Shown here piece by piece: positions 15,770-24,077 of a DNA stretch of 34,942 bases. The position numbers and the translations under genes are program-made. Each line of letters begins with the position of its first letter. The stretch's first letter is position 1. The notes under the pieces were generated by a model. The model was not told where the DNA came from. It was given only the letters and a program-made list of their open reading frames with translations, and did no database searches. The stretch lies in NCBI GenBank assembly GCA_903909375.1, contig CAIVVM010000015.1:1-34942 (forward strand), in the 5' to 3' direction. The stretch comes from an uncultured Alphaproteobacteria bacterium. Lineage in GTDB: Bacteria; Pseudomonadota; Alphaproteobacteria; Caulobacterales; Caulobacteraceae.

Positions 15770-16857
15770 GCCTTGGCGCCCTTCCGACCGGCGGGGTGCA
15801 TCGGGTGGGCGGCCGCCGCGAACTGGTCCAGCGGCCAGCGCGGGCGGGCGATGGCGTCCATTCCGTCCGTAAGCCCCAGCGCCAGCCGCTCGGCGCCGGC
15901 CAGGGCGATCATGGCTGCATTGTCGGTGCAGTAGGCCAGCGGCGGCGCGTCAAAGCTGAAACCATTGGAAGTGGCGACCGCCTTCAGGGCGGCGCGGACG
16001 GCACGATTGGCGGCGACTCCGCCGGCGACCACGAACCGAAGCCCCGCCCCGGCGTGATCCGGCGCATAGGCCTGCATCGCGCGCGCGCTCTTCTCGGCCA
16101 GCTGGCCTGCGATTGCCGCCTGCACGCAGGCTGCCAGGTCCCGGCGAGCTGTCGGGTCGGAGACGCCCTCCGCCAGCCTTGCTGCGGCGGTCTTGAGTCC
16201 CGAGAACGAGAAGTCGCAGTCCTTCCGCCCCAGCAGCATGCGGGGAAGTGTAAACTGGCCAGGATCGCCACCCTCGGCCAGCGCCTCCAGCGCCGGACCG
16301 CCCGGGTAGGGCAGACCCATGGCCTTGGCGATCTTGTCGAAGGCCTCGCCCGCGGCGTCGTCCAGGGTGGAGCCCAGCCGTCGGCAAGCGCCGACGCCGG
16401 CCACCTCCAGCAACTGGCAATGCCCGCCCGAGACCAGCAACAGCAGGAACGGATAGCCGATGTCGGCGCCCAGGCGCGCCGAGACGGCGTGTCCCTCCAG
16501 ATGGTTCACCGCCACCAGCGGCAGACCCCGCGCGAGCGCCACAGCCTTGCCGAATGACAGACCCACCATCACCCCGCCGACCAGGCCAGGGCCCGCCGTC
16601 GCCGCCACTCCGGTCAGATCGCCGTAGCCCAGCCCCGCCTCACGCAGCGCCGCCTCGGCGATCGCGTCGATGGACTCCACGTGTGCCCGCGCTGCGATCT
16701 CGGGCACGACCCCGCCATAGGGGGCATGCGCAGCGATCTGGCTGCCGACGATCGACGACAGCACCTCGGCGCGACCATCATCATGGCGGCGCACGACGGC
16801 CGCGGCCGTTTCGTCGCAGCTGGTCTCGAGACCTAGAACTGTTTGGCTGGGGGTCAT
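15766..16857 (-). CDS. tsaD: tRNA N6-adenosine threonylcarbamoyltransferase
   Basis: TsaD transfers the threonylcarbamoyl group to A37 of ANN-decoding tRNAs, with TsaB and TsaE. The 363-residue protein begins with the ASKHA-fold motif [16 protein letters not shown]. The metal-binding NHLEGH motif has His119 and His123. The phosphate-binding VSGGHCQLL and late [12 protein letters not shown] motifs are also present. It is the first gene of a four-gene minus-strand operon, divergent from hemC across 70 bases. Confidence 0.96.
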   Translation of the reverse strand: MTPSQTVLGLETSCDETAAAVVRRHDDGRAEVLSSIVGSQIAAHAPYGGVVPEIAARAHVESIDAIAEAALREAGLGYGDLTGVAATAGPGLVGGVMVGLSFGKAVALARGLPLVAVNHLEGHAVSARLGADIGYPFLLLLVSGGHCQLLEVAGVGACRRLGSTLDDAAGEAFDKIAKAMGLPYPGGPALEALAEGGDPGQFTLPRMLLGRKDCDFSFSGLKTAAARLAEGVSDPTARRDLAACVQAAIAGQLAEKSARAMQAYAPDHAGAGLRFVVAGGVAANRAVRAALKAVATSNGFSFDAPPLAYCTDNAAMIALAGAERLALGLTDGMDAIARPRWPLDQFAAAAHPMHPAGRKGAKA

Positions 16858-16860
16858 CGG

Positions 16861-16889
16861 TTGCCGCGGACGGCTGGCTCCTGTAGCAG
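16861..16889 (+). promoter_or_regulatory. Possible hemC promoter
   Basis: TTGCCG (16861-16866) and TAGCAG (16884-16889) are 17 bases apart in the 70-base tsaD-hemC gap. The start would fall about 30 bases before the GTG. GAGGTAG at 16911-16917 may be the ribosome-binding site. Confidence 0.35.
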
Positions 16890-16927
16890 GCCTGACGCTT
16901 TACTCTGTCCGAGGTAGACCGCCGACC

Positions 16928-17905
16928 GTGCCCACGCAACCGCATGCCCGCACCGGACCTGTGCGTATCGGCGCGCGCGGCTCCAAGCTGAGCCTCGCCC
17001 AGGCCGGCCATATGCAGCGCCGCATCGCCGCCCAACTGGGCGTGGACCCCGAGGACGCCCGGGCCGTAGAGCGCGTCGCGCCGCTGATCGTGATCACGAC
17101 CTCCGGCGACCGGATCCAGGATCGCCGCCTGCTCGAGATCGGCGGCAAGGGTCTTTTCACCAAGGAAATCGAAGAGGCCTTGATCGACGGCGCCATCGAC
17201 TGCGCCATCCATTCCATGAAGGACGTGCCCTCGGTGTTGCCCGATGGCCTCTGCATTGCCGCCATCCCCGAACGTGAAGACCCGCGCGACGCGTTCCTCA
17301 GTCGCGGACCCCTGACCCTGGAAGACCTGCCGGACGGTGCGACCCTCGGCACCGCCAGCCTGCGCCGACAGGCCCAGTGTCTCTATCGGCGGCCCGATCT
17401 GAAGGTCCAGATGCTGCGCGGCAATGTCGACACGCGCCTGGCCAAGCTGGCTGCGGGCGAGGCCGACGCCATTCTGCTGGCCTATTCCGGCCTGCGCCGT
17501 CTTGGGCTGGGTGACCTGCCCAAGAGCCTGATCGATCCCCGCCAGGCGCCGCCGGCGCCGGGGCAGGGGGCGCTCGCCATCGAGGTTCGGGAGGCTGACC
17601 GCGACCTGCCGTGGGTTCAGGCCCTGGTCTGCGACACCACCACCCTGTGCGTCACGGCTGAACGCGGCGCCCTGATCGCGCTGGAGGGGTCCTGCCGCAC
17701 GCCGGTGGGCGCACACGCATGGCTTGAGGGCGGCGCGCTGCACCTGATCGTCGAGGCTCTTTCGCCCGGGGGAACCCTGCGGTTCCGCCACACAGGCGAG
17801 TCCGAGGTCACCCGCTTGTCTGATCCGCTGGCTTCGGCCCACGATCTTGGCCTTTCGCTGGGACAGGCCATCAAGGACGAGGCGGGCGACGACATCGTCC
17901 TCTGA
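16928..17905 (+). CDS. hemC: Porphobilinogen deaminase (hydroxymethylbilane synthase)
   Basis: HemC joins four porphobilinogens to hydroxymethylbilane in the haem pathway. The 325-residue protein shows RIGARGSKLSLAQA, the active-site Asp/Lys region IDCAIHSMKDVPS, the arginine-rich TLGTASLRRQAQ and RGNVDTRLAKL. GSCRTPVGAHA carries the dipyrromethane-cofactor Cys256. The GTG start at 16928 adds a short proline-rich lead before the conserved RIGARGSK. It heads the hemC-hemD-mitofilin-hemY operon. Confidence 0.95.
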   Translation: MPTQPHARTGPVRIGARGSKLSLAQAGHMQRRIAAQLGVDPEDARAVERVAPLIVITTSGDRIQDRRLLEIGGKGLFTKEIEEALIDGAIDCAIHSMKDVPSVLPDGLCIAAIPEREDPRDAFLSRGPLTLEDLPDGATLGTASLRRQAQCLYRRPDLKVQMLRGNVDTRLAKLAAGEADAILLAYSGLRRLGLGDLPKSLIDPRQAPPAPGQGALAIEVREADRDLPWVQALVCDTTTLCVTAERGALIALEGSCRTPVGAHAWLEGGALHLIVEALSPGGTLRFRHTGESEVTRLSDPLASAHDLGLSLGQAIKDEAGDDIVL

Positions 17906-17958
17906 ACGCCGCTTCCTGATTGGCGCGGAGCGATAGGGTCGGATAACAGTATCGCCTG

Positions 17959-18660
17959 ATGGCGCGCAGGCAGAAAATCTGGATTACCCGGGCCCAGCCC
18001 GGAGCGGACGTAACCGCCGAGCGGGTGCGCGCCATGGGTCATGATGCATTGGTCGCGCCGTTGCTTGATGTCCGGTTGCTGCCGGAGGCGACGGTGGACC
18101 TTCGTGGTGTTGTCGCCCTGGCCTTTACCAGCGCCAATGGCGTCCGCGCCTTTGCCGACAAGAGCGGTGAGCGGGCGCTGACGGTATTTGCCGTGGGCGC
18201 TGCGACGGCGCTCGCGGCCCGCAAGGCCGGGTTCAAATCCGTGCTGTCGGCGGACGGTGATGTCTCGGCCCTGGCGGAAGGCATCGCGGCGCGGCGCAAT
18301 GAACTGCGCGGCGTGGTGCTTCATCCCGGCGCCTTCGATCTCGCCGGCGATCTGGTGGGCGCGCTCGAGAATCACCGGGTGGAGGCGCGTCGGCTCACAC
18401 TCTACGAAACCGTGCCGATCGAACCGGATGATGCTGGAGCGGAGGTTCTGTGCCGCAGCGACGCGGTGCTTCTGCACTCGGCACGCGCCGCCGAGGCCCT
18501 GGCCAGGGTCCTGAAGCGCCACCCCGCGCCGCAGATGCGCGCACTGGGCTTGTCCAAGGCGGTGCTGCAGCCTTTGGGTCGCATCGCAACGGGGGGTAAG
18601 CTCTATCCGCCGTTTCCGCTTGAAGCGGCGCTCCTGAACCTGATTGATCGACGTTCATGA
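17959..18660 (+). CDS. hemD: Uroporphyrinogen-III synthase
   Basis: HemD closes hydroxymethylbilane to uroporphyrinogen III with ring-D inversion. The 233-residue length fits. As usual for HemD the sequence is poorly conserved, but the two-domain alternation is visible: WITRAQPGADVTAERVRAMG at the N terminus, AFTSANGVRAF, VGAATALAARKAGF, VLHPGAFDLAGDL, YETVPIEPD and LLHSARAAEAL. Placement directly after hemC supports the call. It overlaps the next gene by 4 bases (ATGA). Confidence 0.92.
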   Translation: MARRQKIWITRAQPGADVTAERVRAMGHDALVAPLLDVRLLPEATVDLRGVVALAFTSANGVRAFADKSGERALTVFAVGAATALAARKAGFKSVLSADGDVSALAEGIAARRNELRGVVLHPGAFDLAGDLVGALENHRVEARRLTLYETVPIEPDDAGAEVLCRSDAVLLHSARAAEALARVLKRHPAPQMRALGLSKAVLQPLGRIATGGKLYPPFPLEAALLNLIDRRS

Positions 18661-19523
18661 TCCCATCGGACACCGAAGCCCCCAGGGATCCCGCCACCTA
18701 CCGGCCAAGGCCTTTGCTCGGCCTGGGCTTCTGGGCGTTCATGGCGTTCGGTGTGCTTTGCGTGCTGGCCGGCGCCGCCGTGGCGCTGCTGGGCCCCCGT
18801 CTCCTGACGCCTAGCACCGGGCCGGAGGCGGTTTCGACGGTCGCGCCTGAGACCAGGCCACAGCCGCAGGGTCCAGGGGTCCTGTATCCGGCGAACGCTG
18901 AACCTGCCCCGCGCCCCTCGGAAGAGATCGCCCGGCTGAGGGCGCGGATTGCGATTCTGGAGAGCCAGGGGTCCCGCTCGACGGAGGCTGCGACGGCAGC
19001 TCTGGCCGCCGCCGCCGTGATGGATGCCGCCCAGACATCGCGTCCGTTCGCCGGAGAACTTGGCGAGCTGCGCGGCGCCGCCCCCGAACTGCCGGAGCTG
19101 GCCGCGCTCAGCCGCCTGGCGACGACAGGCGCGCCAAGCCGGGCCGCGCTGGCCGCGGGCTTCGAAGACATCGCGGCCCGGGTGGCCAGCCGGGCCCGGA
19201 AACCGCCCACGGATGCGGGGCTCTGGGCGACGGTCTCCTACACGGTCGGCAAGGTCGTGACCCTGCGGCGGGTTGATGATGTGGAGGGCGAGGGAACCGA
19301 CGCCCTGGTGGCGCGCGCGGAACTGGCGTTGCGGGAGGGCGATGTGCTCGGCGCTCTCAAGCTGCTGGATCGCCTGCCGCCGAAGGGCCGCGAGGCCCTG
19401 GCGGTCTGGCGCGAGGGCGCCGAACGCCGCGCAGCCATTGACCGTGAGGTGGCGGCTCTTCGTGCCCGCGCCGTTCGCGATCTTGATCCCGGTGTGGCGA
19501 CGTCATCGGGAGCCGCCCTGTGA
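18657..19523 (+). CDS. Mitofilin/Mic60-like inner-membrane protein
   Basis: This 288-residue protein has a short cytoplasmic proline-rich start, one membrane segment at about 23-47 (LLGLGFWAFMAFGVLCVLAG onward) and a proline-rich linker. A short coiled-coil stretch EEIARLRARIAILES follows, then a C-terminal helical region including VSYTVGKVVTLRRVDDVEGE. The hemCD-X-hemY position and this layout match COG4223, the alphaproteobacterial relative of mitochondrial Mic60, which shapes inner membranes. The coiled coil is short compared with mitochondrial proteins. The call rests on layout plus context; HemX-like is the older annotation. Confidence 0.75.
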   Translation: MIPSDTEAPRDPATYRPRPLLGLGFWAFMAFGVLCVLAGAAVALLGPRLLTPSTGPEAVSTVAPETRPQPQGPGVLYPANAEPAPRPSEEIARLRARIAILESQGSRSTEAATAALAAAAVMDAAQTSRPFAGELGELRGAAPELPELAALSRLATTGAPSRAALAAGFEDIAARVASRARKPPTDAGLWATVSYTVGKVVTLRRVDDVEGEGTDALVARAELALREGDVLGALKLLDRLPPKGREALAVWREGAERRAAIDREVAALRARAVRDLDPGVATSSGAAL

Positions 19524-20962
19524 TCCGCGCCAGCTTTGTCCTCCTGCTGCTGGTGGCCGCCGCTGTCGGCGCGCTCACCCTGGCTGGTGAGCCGGGCCGG
19601 GCCAGTATCACCTGGCTGGGCTGGCGCGCCGACATGACGGCCGCGGCGGCGATCCTGATCGCGCTGGGGGTGGGCCTGCTGGCGGCCTTCATCTGGCGAA
19701 TGATCCTGTGGGTGCTGGGCGCGCCGCGCCGCGCCGAAAGGGCGCGCGCCGAGGCCCGCCGTCGCCAGACGCTCGACCTGCTGGGCCGGGGCTTTGTGGC
19801 CGTGGCGGCCGGCGACGGATCAGAAGCCCTGCGACTGTCCAAGAAGGCTGCGGAACTGGCGGAGGCGCCCGGCCTCGTGCGGGTATTGGCGGCGCAGTCG
19901 GCGGAAGCCGCCGGCGATGTGGCCCAGGCCCAGGCGGCCTATACCGCCATGCTGGGCTTTCCGGAGATGCGCCTGGCCGGCCATCGCGGCCTGATGCAGC
20001 TGGCCCTGGGCCAGGGAGCCCGGGAGACCGCGCTGCGCCACGCTCAGGAAGCCTATAGCGAAAAGCGTTCCGCCCGCTGGGCCTGGCGCGCGATCCTGGA
20101 GGCCCGGCTGGAGGCCGGTGACTGGGAGGGCGGGCTGGAGCTGGTGAAGAGCGCGCTGGACCGCAGGATCGTGCCGCCGGTGGTGGCCGAGCGTGCCCGG
20201 GCGGCCTTGCTGGCCGCCTCTGCAGCCCAGCTCGAGCACGCCCCCGAACCGCGCGCGCGGTCCCTGGCGCGGGATCAGGCTGTCGAAGCCGCCAGGCTGC
20301 AACCGGCCTTTGCGCCCGGCGTGGTGATGGCGGCCCGTCTGCTGGCCCAGGACAACAAGCTGGGCCGGGCCACTGCGGCCCTGGAGAGCGCCTGGCGGGC
20401 GCGGCCGCATCCGGCGCTATGGTTGGCCTATCGTGATCTCAAGACCAACGAGACCCCCAGACAGCGCGCCGCGCGGCTGGCTCAATTGGCCGCCGTCAAC
20501 CCGACACACCGGGAAAGCCTGATCCTCTACGTCGAGCAGGCCCTGGTCACGGGCGATGCCGCCGGTGCGCTGTCAGCCGCGCGCGCCCTGGAGCCTGAGC
20601 CGGTGACCGCCCGGATTGCGGGGCTGATAGCGCGGGCCGCCTTTGCCGCCGGCGCTGTCGATGAGGCCCGCATGTGGCTGGCCCGGGGCCTCAACGCCCC
20701 GCCCGAGCCGGACTGGTCCGATCTTGATCCCGAGGGCCGCGCCTTCGCCTATCACGCCTCGGACTGGGCGCGGCTGGTGATTACCTTTGCCGAGACCGGC
20801 GACCTCATTCACCCGCGTCACGAACGCCGCGAGCGCACCCTGCGTGAACTCCCGGACCTGCCCATCGCCTACGCCGATGCGGGGCCTATGCTGACCGAGC
20901 CCGTGCTCTACGCGCTGGGCGAGGACTACGATCAGCCCGAAGCCGGGCGGCCTGTCCCCTGA
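19520..20962 (+). CDS. hemY: HemY-domain membrane protein with TPR-like repeats
   Basis: This 480-residue protein has two N-terminal membrane helices (about 4-22 and 41-63) around a GEPGRASITWLGWRADMT loop. It then has a basic RRAERARAEARRRQTLDLLG segment and a long helical TPR-like region (FVAVAAGDGSEALRLSKKAA and onward). This is the HemY_N plus TPR layout found in alpha- and gammaproteobacterial hem operons. Despite the name it is not a protoporphyrinogen oxidase; a scaffold or assembly role is suggested in the family. GTG start at 19520 overlaps the previous stop (GTGA). tRNA-Thr follows after 51 bases. Confidence 0.88.
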   Translation: MIRASFVLLLLVAAAVGALTLAGEPGRASITWLGWRADMTAAAAILIALGVGLLAAFIWRMILWVLGAPRRAERARAEARRRQTLDLLGRGFVAVAAGDGSEALRLSKKAAELAEAPGLVRVLAAQSAEAAGDVAQAQAAYTAMLGFPEMRLAGHRGLMQLALGQGARETALRHAQEAYSEKRSARWAWRAILEARLEAGDWEGGLELVKSALDRRIVPPVVAERARAALLAASAAQLEHAPEPRARSLARDQAVEAARLQPAFAPGVVMAARLLAQDNKLGRATAALESAWRARPHPALWLAYRDLKTNETPRQRAARLAQLAAVNPTHRESLILYVEQALVTGDAAGALSAARALEPEPVTARIAGLIARAAFAAGAVDEARMWLARGLNAPPEPDWSDLDPEGRAFAYHASDWARLVITFAETGDLIHPRHERRERTLRELPDLPIAYADAGPMLTEPVLYALGEDYDQPEAGRPVP

Positions 20963-21013
20963 CCCTTCCCAAATCGACCCGGCACAGGTACAAGCCCGCG
21001 TCCCCGGACAGGA

Positions 21014-21089
21014 GCCGCCTTAGCTCAGCCGGTAGAGCACCGCATTCGTAATGCGGGGGTCAGGTGTTCGAGTCACCTAGGCGGCACCA
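21014..21089 (+). tRNA. tRNA-Thr (anticodon CGT)
   Basis: The 76-base gene folds as a cloverleaf: acceptor GCCGCCT/AGGCGGC, D-arm with TAGCTCAGCCGGTAGAGCA, anticodon stem CCGCA/TGCGG with loop TTCGTAA (anticodon CGT, reads ACG), T-arm with GTTCGAGTC, and encoded CCA at 21087-21089. Confidence 0.95.
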
Positions 21090-21112
21090 TTTGTTCCGGC
21101 GCGAGGCGCCCG

Positions 21113-21511
21113 TCAGGCGGGCGCGCAGGTGCTCAGGTTCACCGGTTTGGCCTCGATGCGCGTCCAGGCGCCGGCCGACCTTGTAAACACCGCGAAGGCC
21201 GAGCCTGAGTTGCCGTTCCCGCCATTGCCCATGAAGGTCATGGCGGCGATGACCCGGGCGGTTGTGCCGCCGGCGGTTTCTGCGGTCGTGATGATCTGGT
21301 TGGCCTTGCAGGTGACCTCGAACCCGACGCACCCCTTGTCGTCCGCCTTGCTGGCGCAGGCCGGGTGGCGGGCCTTGATGCTGTCGCGCCAGCTGACGAT
21401 CTCCTTGTCGAGGCCGGCATAGGGATCGCCGGAGGCCGCAGCCGGGCCCTCCTTGCTGCAGCCCGCGGTGGCGAGCGCAGTGAGCGCGACAAGAAGGAGG
21501 GGTCTGATCAC
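21113..21511 (-). CDS. Small putative lipoprotein
   Basis: This 132-residue protein begins MIRPLLLVALTALATAGCSK, a lipoprotein-type signal with Cys18 (the -3 position is Thr, slightly atypical). The mature part holds four further cysteines (PACAS, GCVGF, VTCKA, STCAPA), which could form two disulfides, and a beta-rich end (GSAFAVFTRSAGAWTRIEAK). I do not recognise a family. It is convergent with tRNA-Thr and upstream on the same strand as the sirtuin end, with 80 bases between. Confidence 0.7.
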   Translation of the reverse strand: MIRPLLLVALTALATAGCSKEGPAAASGDPYAGLDKEIVSWRDSIKARHPACASKADDKGCVGFEVTCKANQIITTAETAGGTTARVIAAMTFMGNGGNGNSGSAFAVFTRSAGAWTRIEAKPVNLSTCAPA

Positions 21512-21591
21512 GGGCAGCTCCGGCGAGTGTGGCCGGAGCGCTTAGCCGAAAGATCGCGGCGGCGGTGTGTCCAAATGCCGGAAATGCGAAA

Positions 21592-22353
21592 TTAGTTGGC
21601 GGGCGCCGCAGCCGTCATCACCGGGCCGATCTCATCGTGCAGCACGAGGTCGGCGTAGCCGTCCAGCTCGGTCTCTTCCCGGTTCACGATCGCCAGTCGC
21701 GCGCCGTTGCGCTTCGCCATCACCGGGAAGCCCGCCGCCGGATAGACCACCAACGAGGATCCCAGCACGAGAAAGAGATCGCAGGCCAGGGTCTCGGCCT
21801 CGGCCCGCGCCATGGGACCCAGCGGCATGGCCTGGCCGAACGAGATGGTCGCGGTCTTGACGATCCCGCTGCACAGCCGGCACGCCGGAAGGTCGCCGGT
21901 GGCGTCATAGAGCGTCTTCAGCTCATCCAGCTCGTGGCGTTCGCTGCAGGCCAGGCAGGTGGCGTAGCTGGCGTTGCCGTGCAGTTCGATCACCTTGTCC
22001 GGCGCAATGCCGGAGGCCTGGTGCAGGTTGTCGACGTTCTGGGTGATCACCGCACTGGCGCGGCCCTGGGCGATCAGGCGCGAGACCGCCATGTGGCCGG
22101 CGTTGGGCTCGCGCCCCACCCAACCGGCGCGACCGCTGAAGGCGCGATCCCAGGCTTCGCGACGGCGCTCCTCACTGGCCACGAAATCCTGGAACTGGAT
22201 GGGTTTCATCTTGCTCCAGACGCCGCCGGGGCTGCGAAAGTCGGGAATGCCGCTCTCGGTGGAAATGCCCGCGCCGGTGAACACGACGATGCGCCGGGCG
22301 TCGGCGATCAGACGCGCGAGGTCGGAGCGGCTGGCGGAGGCGGGATGCGACAT
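21592..22353 (-). CDS. cobB: Sir2-family NAD-dependent protein deacylase
   Basis: This 253-residue sirtuin has the NAD-binding motif FTGAGISTESGIPDFRSPGG at 25-44, TQNVDNLH at 104-111, catalytic His125 in IELHG, and a Zn site CLAC (133/136) with CRLC (158/161). CobB-type sirtuins remove acetyl groups from lysines; acetyl-CoA synthetase is the classic bacterial substrate. ATG 22353 starts the normal N terminus; 37 more open codons upstream look non-coding. It is followed at its 3' side by the lipoprotein gene on the same strand. Confidence 0.92.
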   Translation of the reverse strand: MSHPASASRSDLARLIADARRIVVFTGAGISTESGIPDFRSPGGVWSKMKPIQFQDFVASEERRREAWDRAFSGRAGWVGREPNAGHMAVSRLIAQGRASAVITQNVDNLHQASGIAPDKVIELHGNASYATCLACSERHELDELKTLYDATGDLPACRLCSGIVKTATISFGQAMPLGPMARAEAETLACDLFLVLGSSLVVYPAAGFPVMAKRNGARLAIVNREETELDGYADLVLHDEIGPVMTAAAPAN

Positions 22354-22450
22354 GGGCGCAAGGCTAACCCCGAAGGGCGGCCTGCGAAAAGGGGGGATCG
22401 GCCCGACCCCCGGTCGGGGGCGCGATATGAGGTCGGGTCGATCCCTGGAC

Positions 22451-22482
22451 CTTCCCGCGTCCATCGGGGCGGGCGCGGGAAG
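22451..22482. terminator. Hairpin between yggT and the sirtuin gene
   Basis: The arms CTTCCCGCG (22451-22459) and CGCGGGAAG (22474-22482) lie about 50 bases past the yggT stop. No T-run follows on the minus strand, so it may only attenuate. A CCCCC/GGGGG hairpin lies nearby at about 22408-22422. Confidence 0.4.
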
Positions 22483-22534
22483 ATCAGGAAGTTAACGTCA
22501 TCAACCCCGAACCGTTCCCGAGCCGGCGCAATTA

Positions 22535-22840
22535 TCAGCCGACGATGCGAAACAGCGGCGCAAACAGCCAGGGCAGCAGATACTGCCGCGCCGCCTGGAT
22601 CACCAGGATCGCCACGATCGGCGAGATGTCGACCCCGCCCAGCGACGGGATGAACCGCTGGAACGGCGCCAGCACGGGCCGCGTCACCGCATCCAGAAAC
22701 CGTACGACGCCGCTGGCGACCGGATGGCGGATGTTGATCACGTTGAACGCCACCAGCCACGAAAGGATGGCGCTGGCGATAATGGCGAAGACCAGCAGGC
22801 TCAGCAGGCTACTGATCACGTAAAAGATAAATCCTGTCAT
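22535..22840 (-). CDS. YggT-family membrane protein
   Basis: This 101-residue protein has two membrane helices, about 5-28 (FIFYVISSLLSLLVFAIIAS) and 70-92. Between them lies the family hallmark VTRPVLAPFQRFIPSLGGVD with ISPIVAILVIQ after it. YggT proteins are linked to membrane-protein or cell-division site functions (CCB3/YlmG relatives), but the exact role is not settled. ATG 22840 was preferred over an upstream in-frame start because it begins the first helix. Confidence 0.9.
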   Translation of the reverse strand: MTGFIFYVISSLLSLLVFAIIASAILSWLVAFNVINIRHPVASGVVRFLDAVTRPVLAPFQRFIPSLGGVDISPIVAILVIQAARQYLLPWLFAPLFRIVG

Positions 22841-22907
22841 GGCTCCGGTTCTACCTGCCTTTATGGCCCTGACAAGGCGACCGTTTCGCCGGCGCACGCA
22901 ACGCCGC

Positions 22908-22937
22908 TTGACAGACCCCGCCCCAATAGCCTTATTC
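22908..22937 (+). promoter_or_regulatory. Promoter of tRNA-Ala
   Basis: The -35 TTGACA (22908-22913) and -10 TTATTC (22932-22937) are 18 bases apart, with the tRNA starting 11 bases downstream. Confidence 0.6.
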
Positions 22938-22948
22938 CGCCGCTTCCT

Positions 22949-23024
22949 GGGGCCGTAGCTCAGATGGTAGAGCGCCTCGTTCGCAATGAGGAGGTCAGGG
23001 GTTCGATTCCCCTCGGCTCCACCA
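22949..23024 (+). tRNA. tRNA-Ala (anticodon CGC), island integration site
   Basis: The 76-base cloverleaf has acceptor GGGGCCG/CGGCTCC (one G-T pair), D-arm TAGCTCAGATGGTAGAGCG, anticodon stem CCTCG/TGAGG with loop TTCGCAA (anticodon CGC, reads GCG), T-arm GTTCGATTC and encoded CCA. Its last 14 bases are part of a 20-base repeat copied at 24955-24974, so the 3' end appears to have served as an attachment site. Confidence 0.95.
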
Positions 23025-23030
23025 GGAACC
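23011..23030 (+). repeat. attL-like direct repeat (tRNA-Ala 3' end)
   Basis: CCTCGGCTCCACCAGGAACC covers the last 14 bases of tRNA-Ala and 6 bases beyond. It is repeated exactly, in the same orientation, at 24955-24974. Confidence 0.8.
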
Positions 23031-23195
23031 CTTCAAGCGATCCCTGTCCCGCGGCGGCGGGAACCCGGCGCCGGTGCGCAACATTATCAAGACATAGAAG
23101 AACGACTCGCGCGCGTGAGGCATCCCGGATTGACCGATCCCACGGATGGGGGCAGCCCGAAGCCAAAGCGCCAAGCGGATGGCAAAAGTCGCTCG

Positions 23196-23217
23196 CGTCC
23201 TTACTTTCAAAAGGACG
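23196..23217 (-). terminator. Candidate terminator of the retropepsin operon
   Basis: The arms CGTCCTT (23196-23202) and AAGGACG (23211-23217) lie about 20 bases past the protease stop. On the minus strand CTTTTGCC follows shortly after the stem. Confidence 0.45.
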
Positions 23218-23237
23218 TTTCGTCGAGAAGGCGGGGC

Positions 23238-23720
23238 TTACACTGCGGAGGCTTCTGACGGCTCTGGACGCGAGCCGATCTCGACCGTCGCGGACATCCC
23301 GTCATAGGTGAGAAAGTAGGGTCGGAGGAACGTTCGCCCGAGAATGACCCTGTGCCACTGCCCACCTTGCTCCAGCTTCACGCCAGTGAAGGGTTGAAAC
23401 AGAAGCTGTTTGAGCTGGGGAACGTAGATGCGGGCAGTATAGATGAACGCGTGATGCTTTCCGCCGATCCCGCTGATTTCGCCCTCATCGCTTATGGGCA
23501 GACCTAGGGATTTCGCCAATTCGTCGTCGATGCAGTCGCCGCCTGCGCCAGTGTCTATCAATGCCCGGACGTTTTTTGTTGGCAGGTCCGGAGTTGAACC
23601 AGCAGAAGACCGGGACTTTAGCCCGATGTCGACCATCAAGGTTGGGCCGAGCTGGACGAGAAGGTCGGCGGGCGTTGCGCCGGCCGTTCCCTTCTTAAAC
23701 CCCGCCTGTGCCGAGGACAT
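23238..23720 (-). CDS. Retropepsin-like aspartic protease
   Basis: This 160-residue protein carries one catalytic motif, VRALIDTGAGGDCIDDELAK (Asp56-Thr57-Gly58), then ISGIGG in the flap region, and VILGRTFLRPYFLTYDG near the end, the usual second half of a single-domain pepsin fold. Such proteins act as homodimers, each giving one Asp. There is no signal peptide, so it is probably cytoplasmic. Its start overlaps the 86-residue partner gene by 26 bases. It lies in the tRNA-Ala island. The substrate is unknown. Confidence 0.85.
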   Translation of the reverse strand: MSSAQAGFKKGTAGATPADLLVQLGPTLMVDIGLKSRSSAGSTPDLPTKNVRALIDTGAGGDCIDDELAKSLGLPISDEGEISGIGGKHHAFIYTARIYVPQLKQLLFQPFTGVKLEQGGQWHRVILGRTFLRPYFLTYDGMSATVEIGSRPEPSEASAV

Positions 23721-23955
23721 GTGAGGGTGTGAACACCATACCGCCGGGAAGGCTTATGGGTGCCGCGCCAACCTGGCGGATCAAAAAGGGCCCAGCGTCG
23801 AATCGATCAACGGCTGTCTCTGCTGCTGACTCGAAATCGCTGAACGCATCCACAAACTTGCCGCCGTAAAATACGACCCATTCGTTTTGGTGCTTGTCTT
23901 CAAGATCGGCCTTCATCCTGTCGAAGGCGGCGATGTCGTCCCTTAATACGCTCAT
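23695..23955 (-). CDS. Small partner protein of the retropepsin-like protease
   Basis: This 86-residue protein has the pattern EWVVFYGGKFVDAFSDFESA followed by a predicted helix and GPFLIRQVG. I recall this kind of short protein next to retropepsin-like genes in other bacteria, but I cannot name a characterised family. It ends inside the protease gene (26-base overlap), so the pair is almost certainly co-translated. It could be a substrate, inhibitor or adaptor of the protease; that is inference. Confidence 0.75.
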   Translation of the reverse strand: MSVLRDDIAAFDRMKADLEDKHQNEWVVFYGGKFVDAFSDFESAAETAVDRFDAGPFLIRQVGAAPISLPGGMVFTPSHVLGTGGV

Positions 23956-23982
23956 GGGATATTCCCCGTTTGACCGGTTGAA

Positions 23983-24010
23983 ACACTATTCGCGAGCTTG
24001 GACAAATCAA
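23983..24010 (-). promoter_or_regulatory. Likely promoter of the protease pair
   Basis: On the minus strand, TTGATT (24010-24005), 16 bases, then TAGTGT (23988-23983). It lies 28 bases before the 86-residue ORF, in the only clearly AT-rich stretch of the island. Confidence 0.45.
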
Positions 24011-24077
24011 CTTCCCGCCGAAAATGTAACTTTCAGGCGACTCGACCATCATTTGGTTAATGCCAAATAACCCTTAC

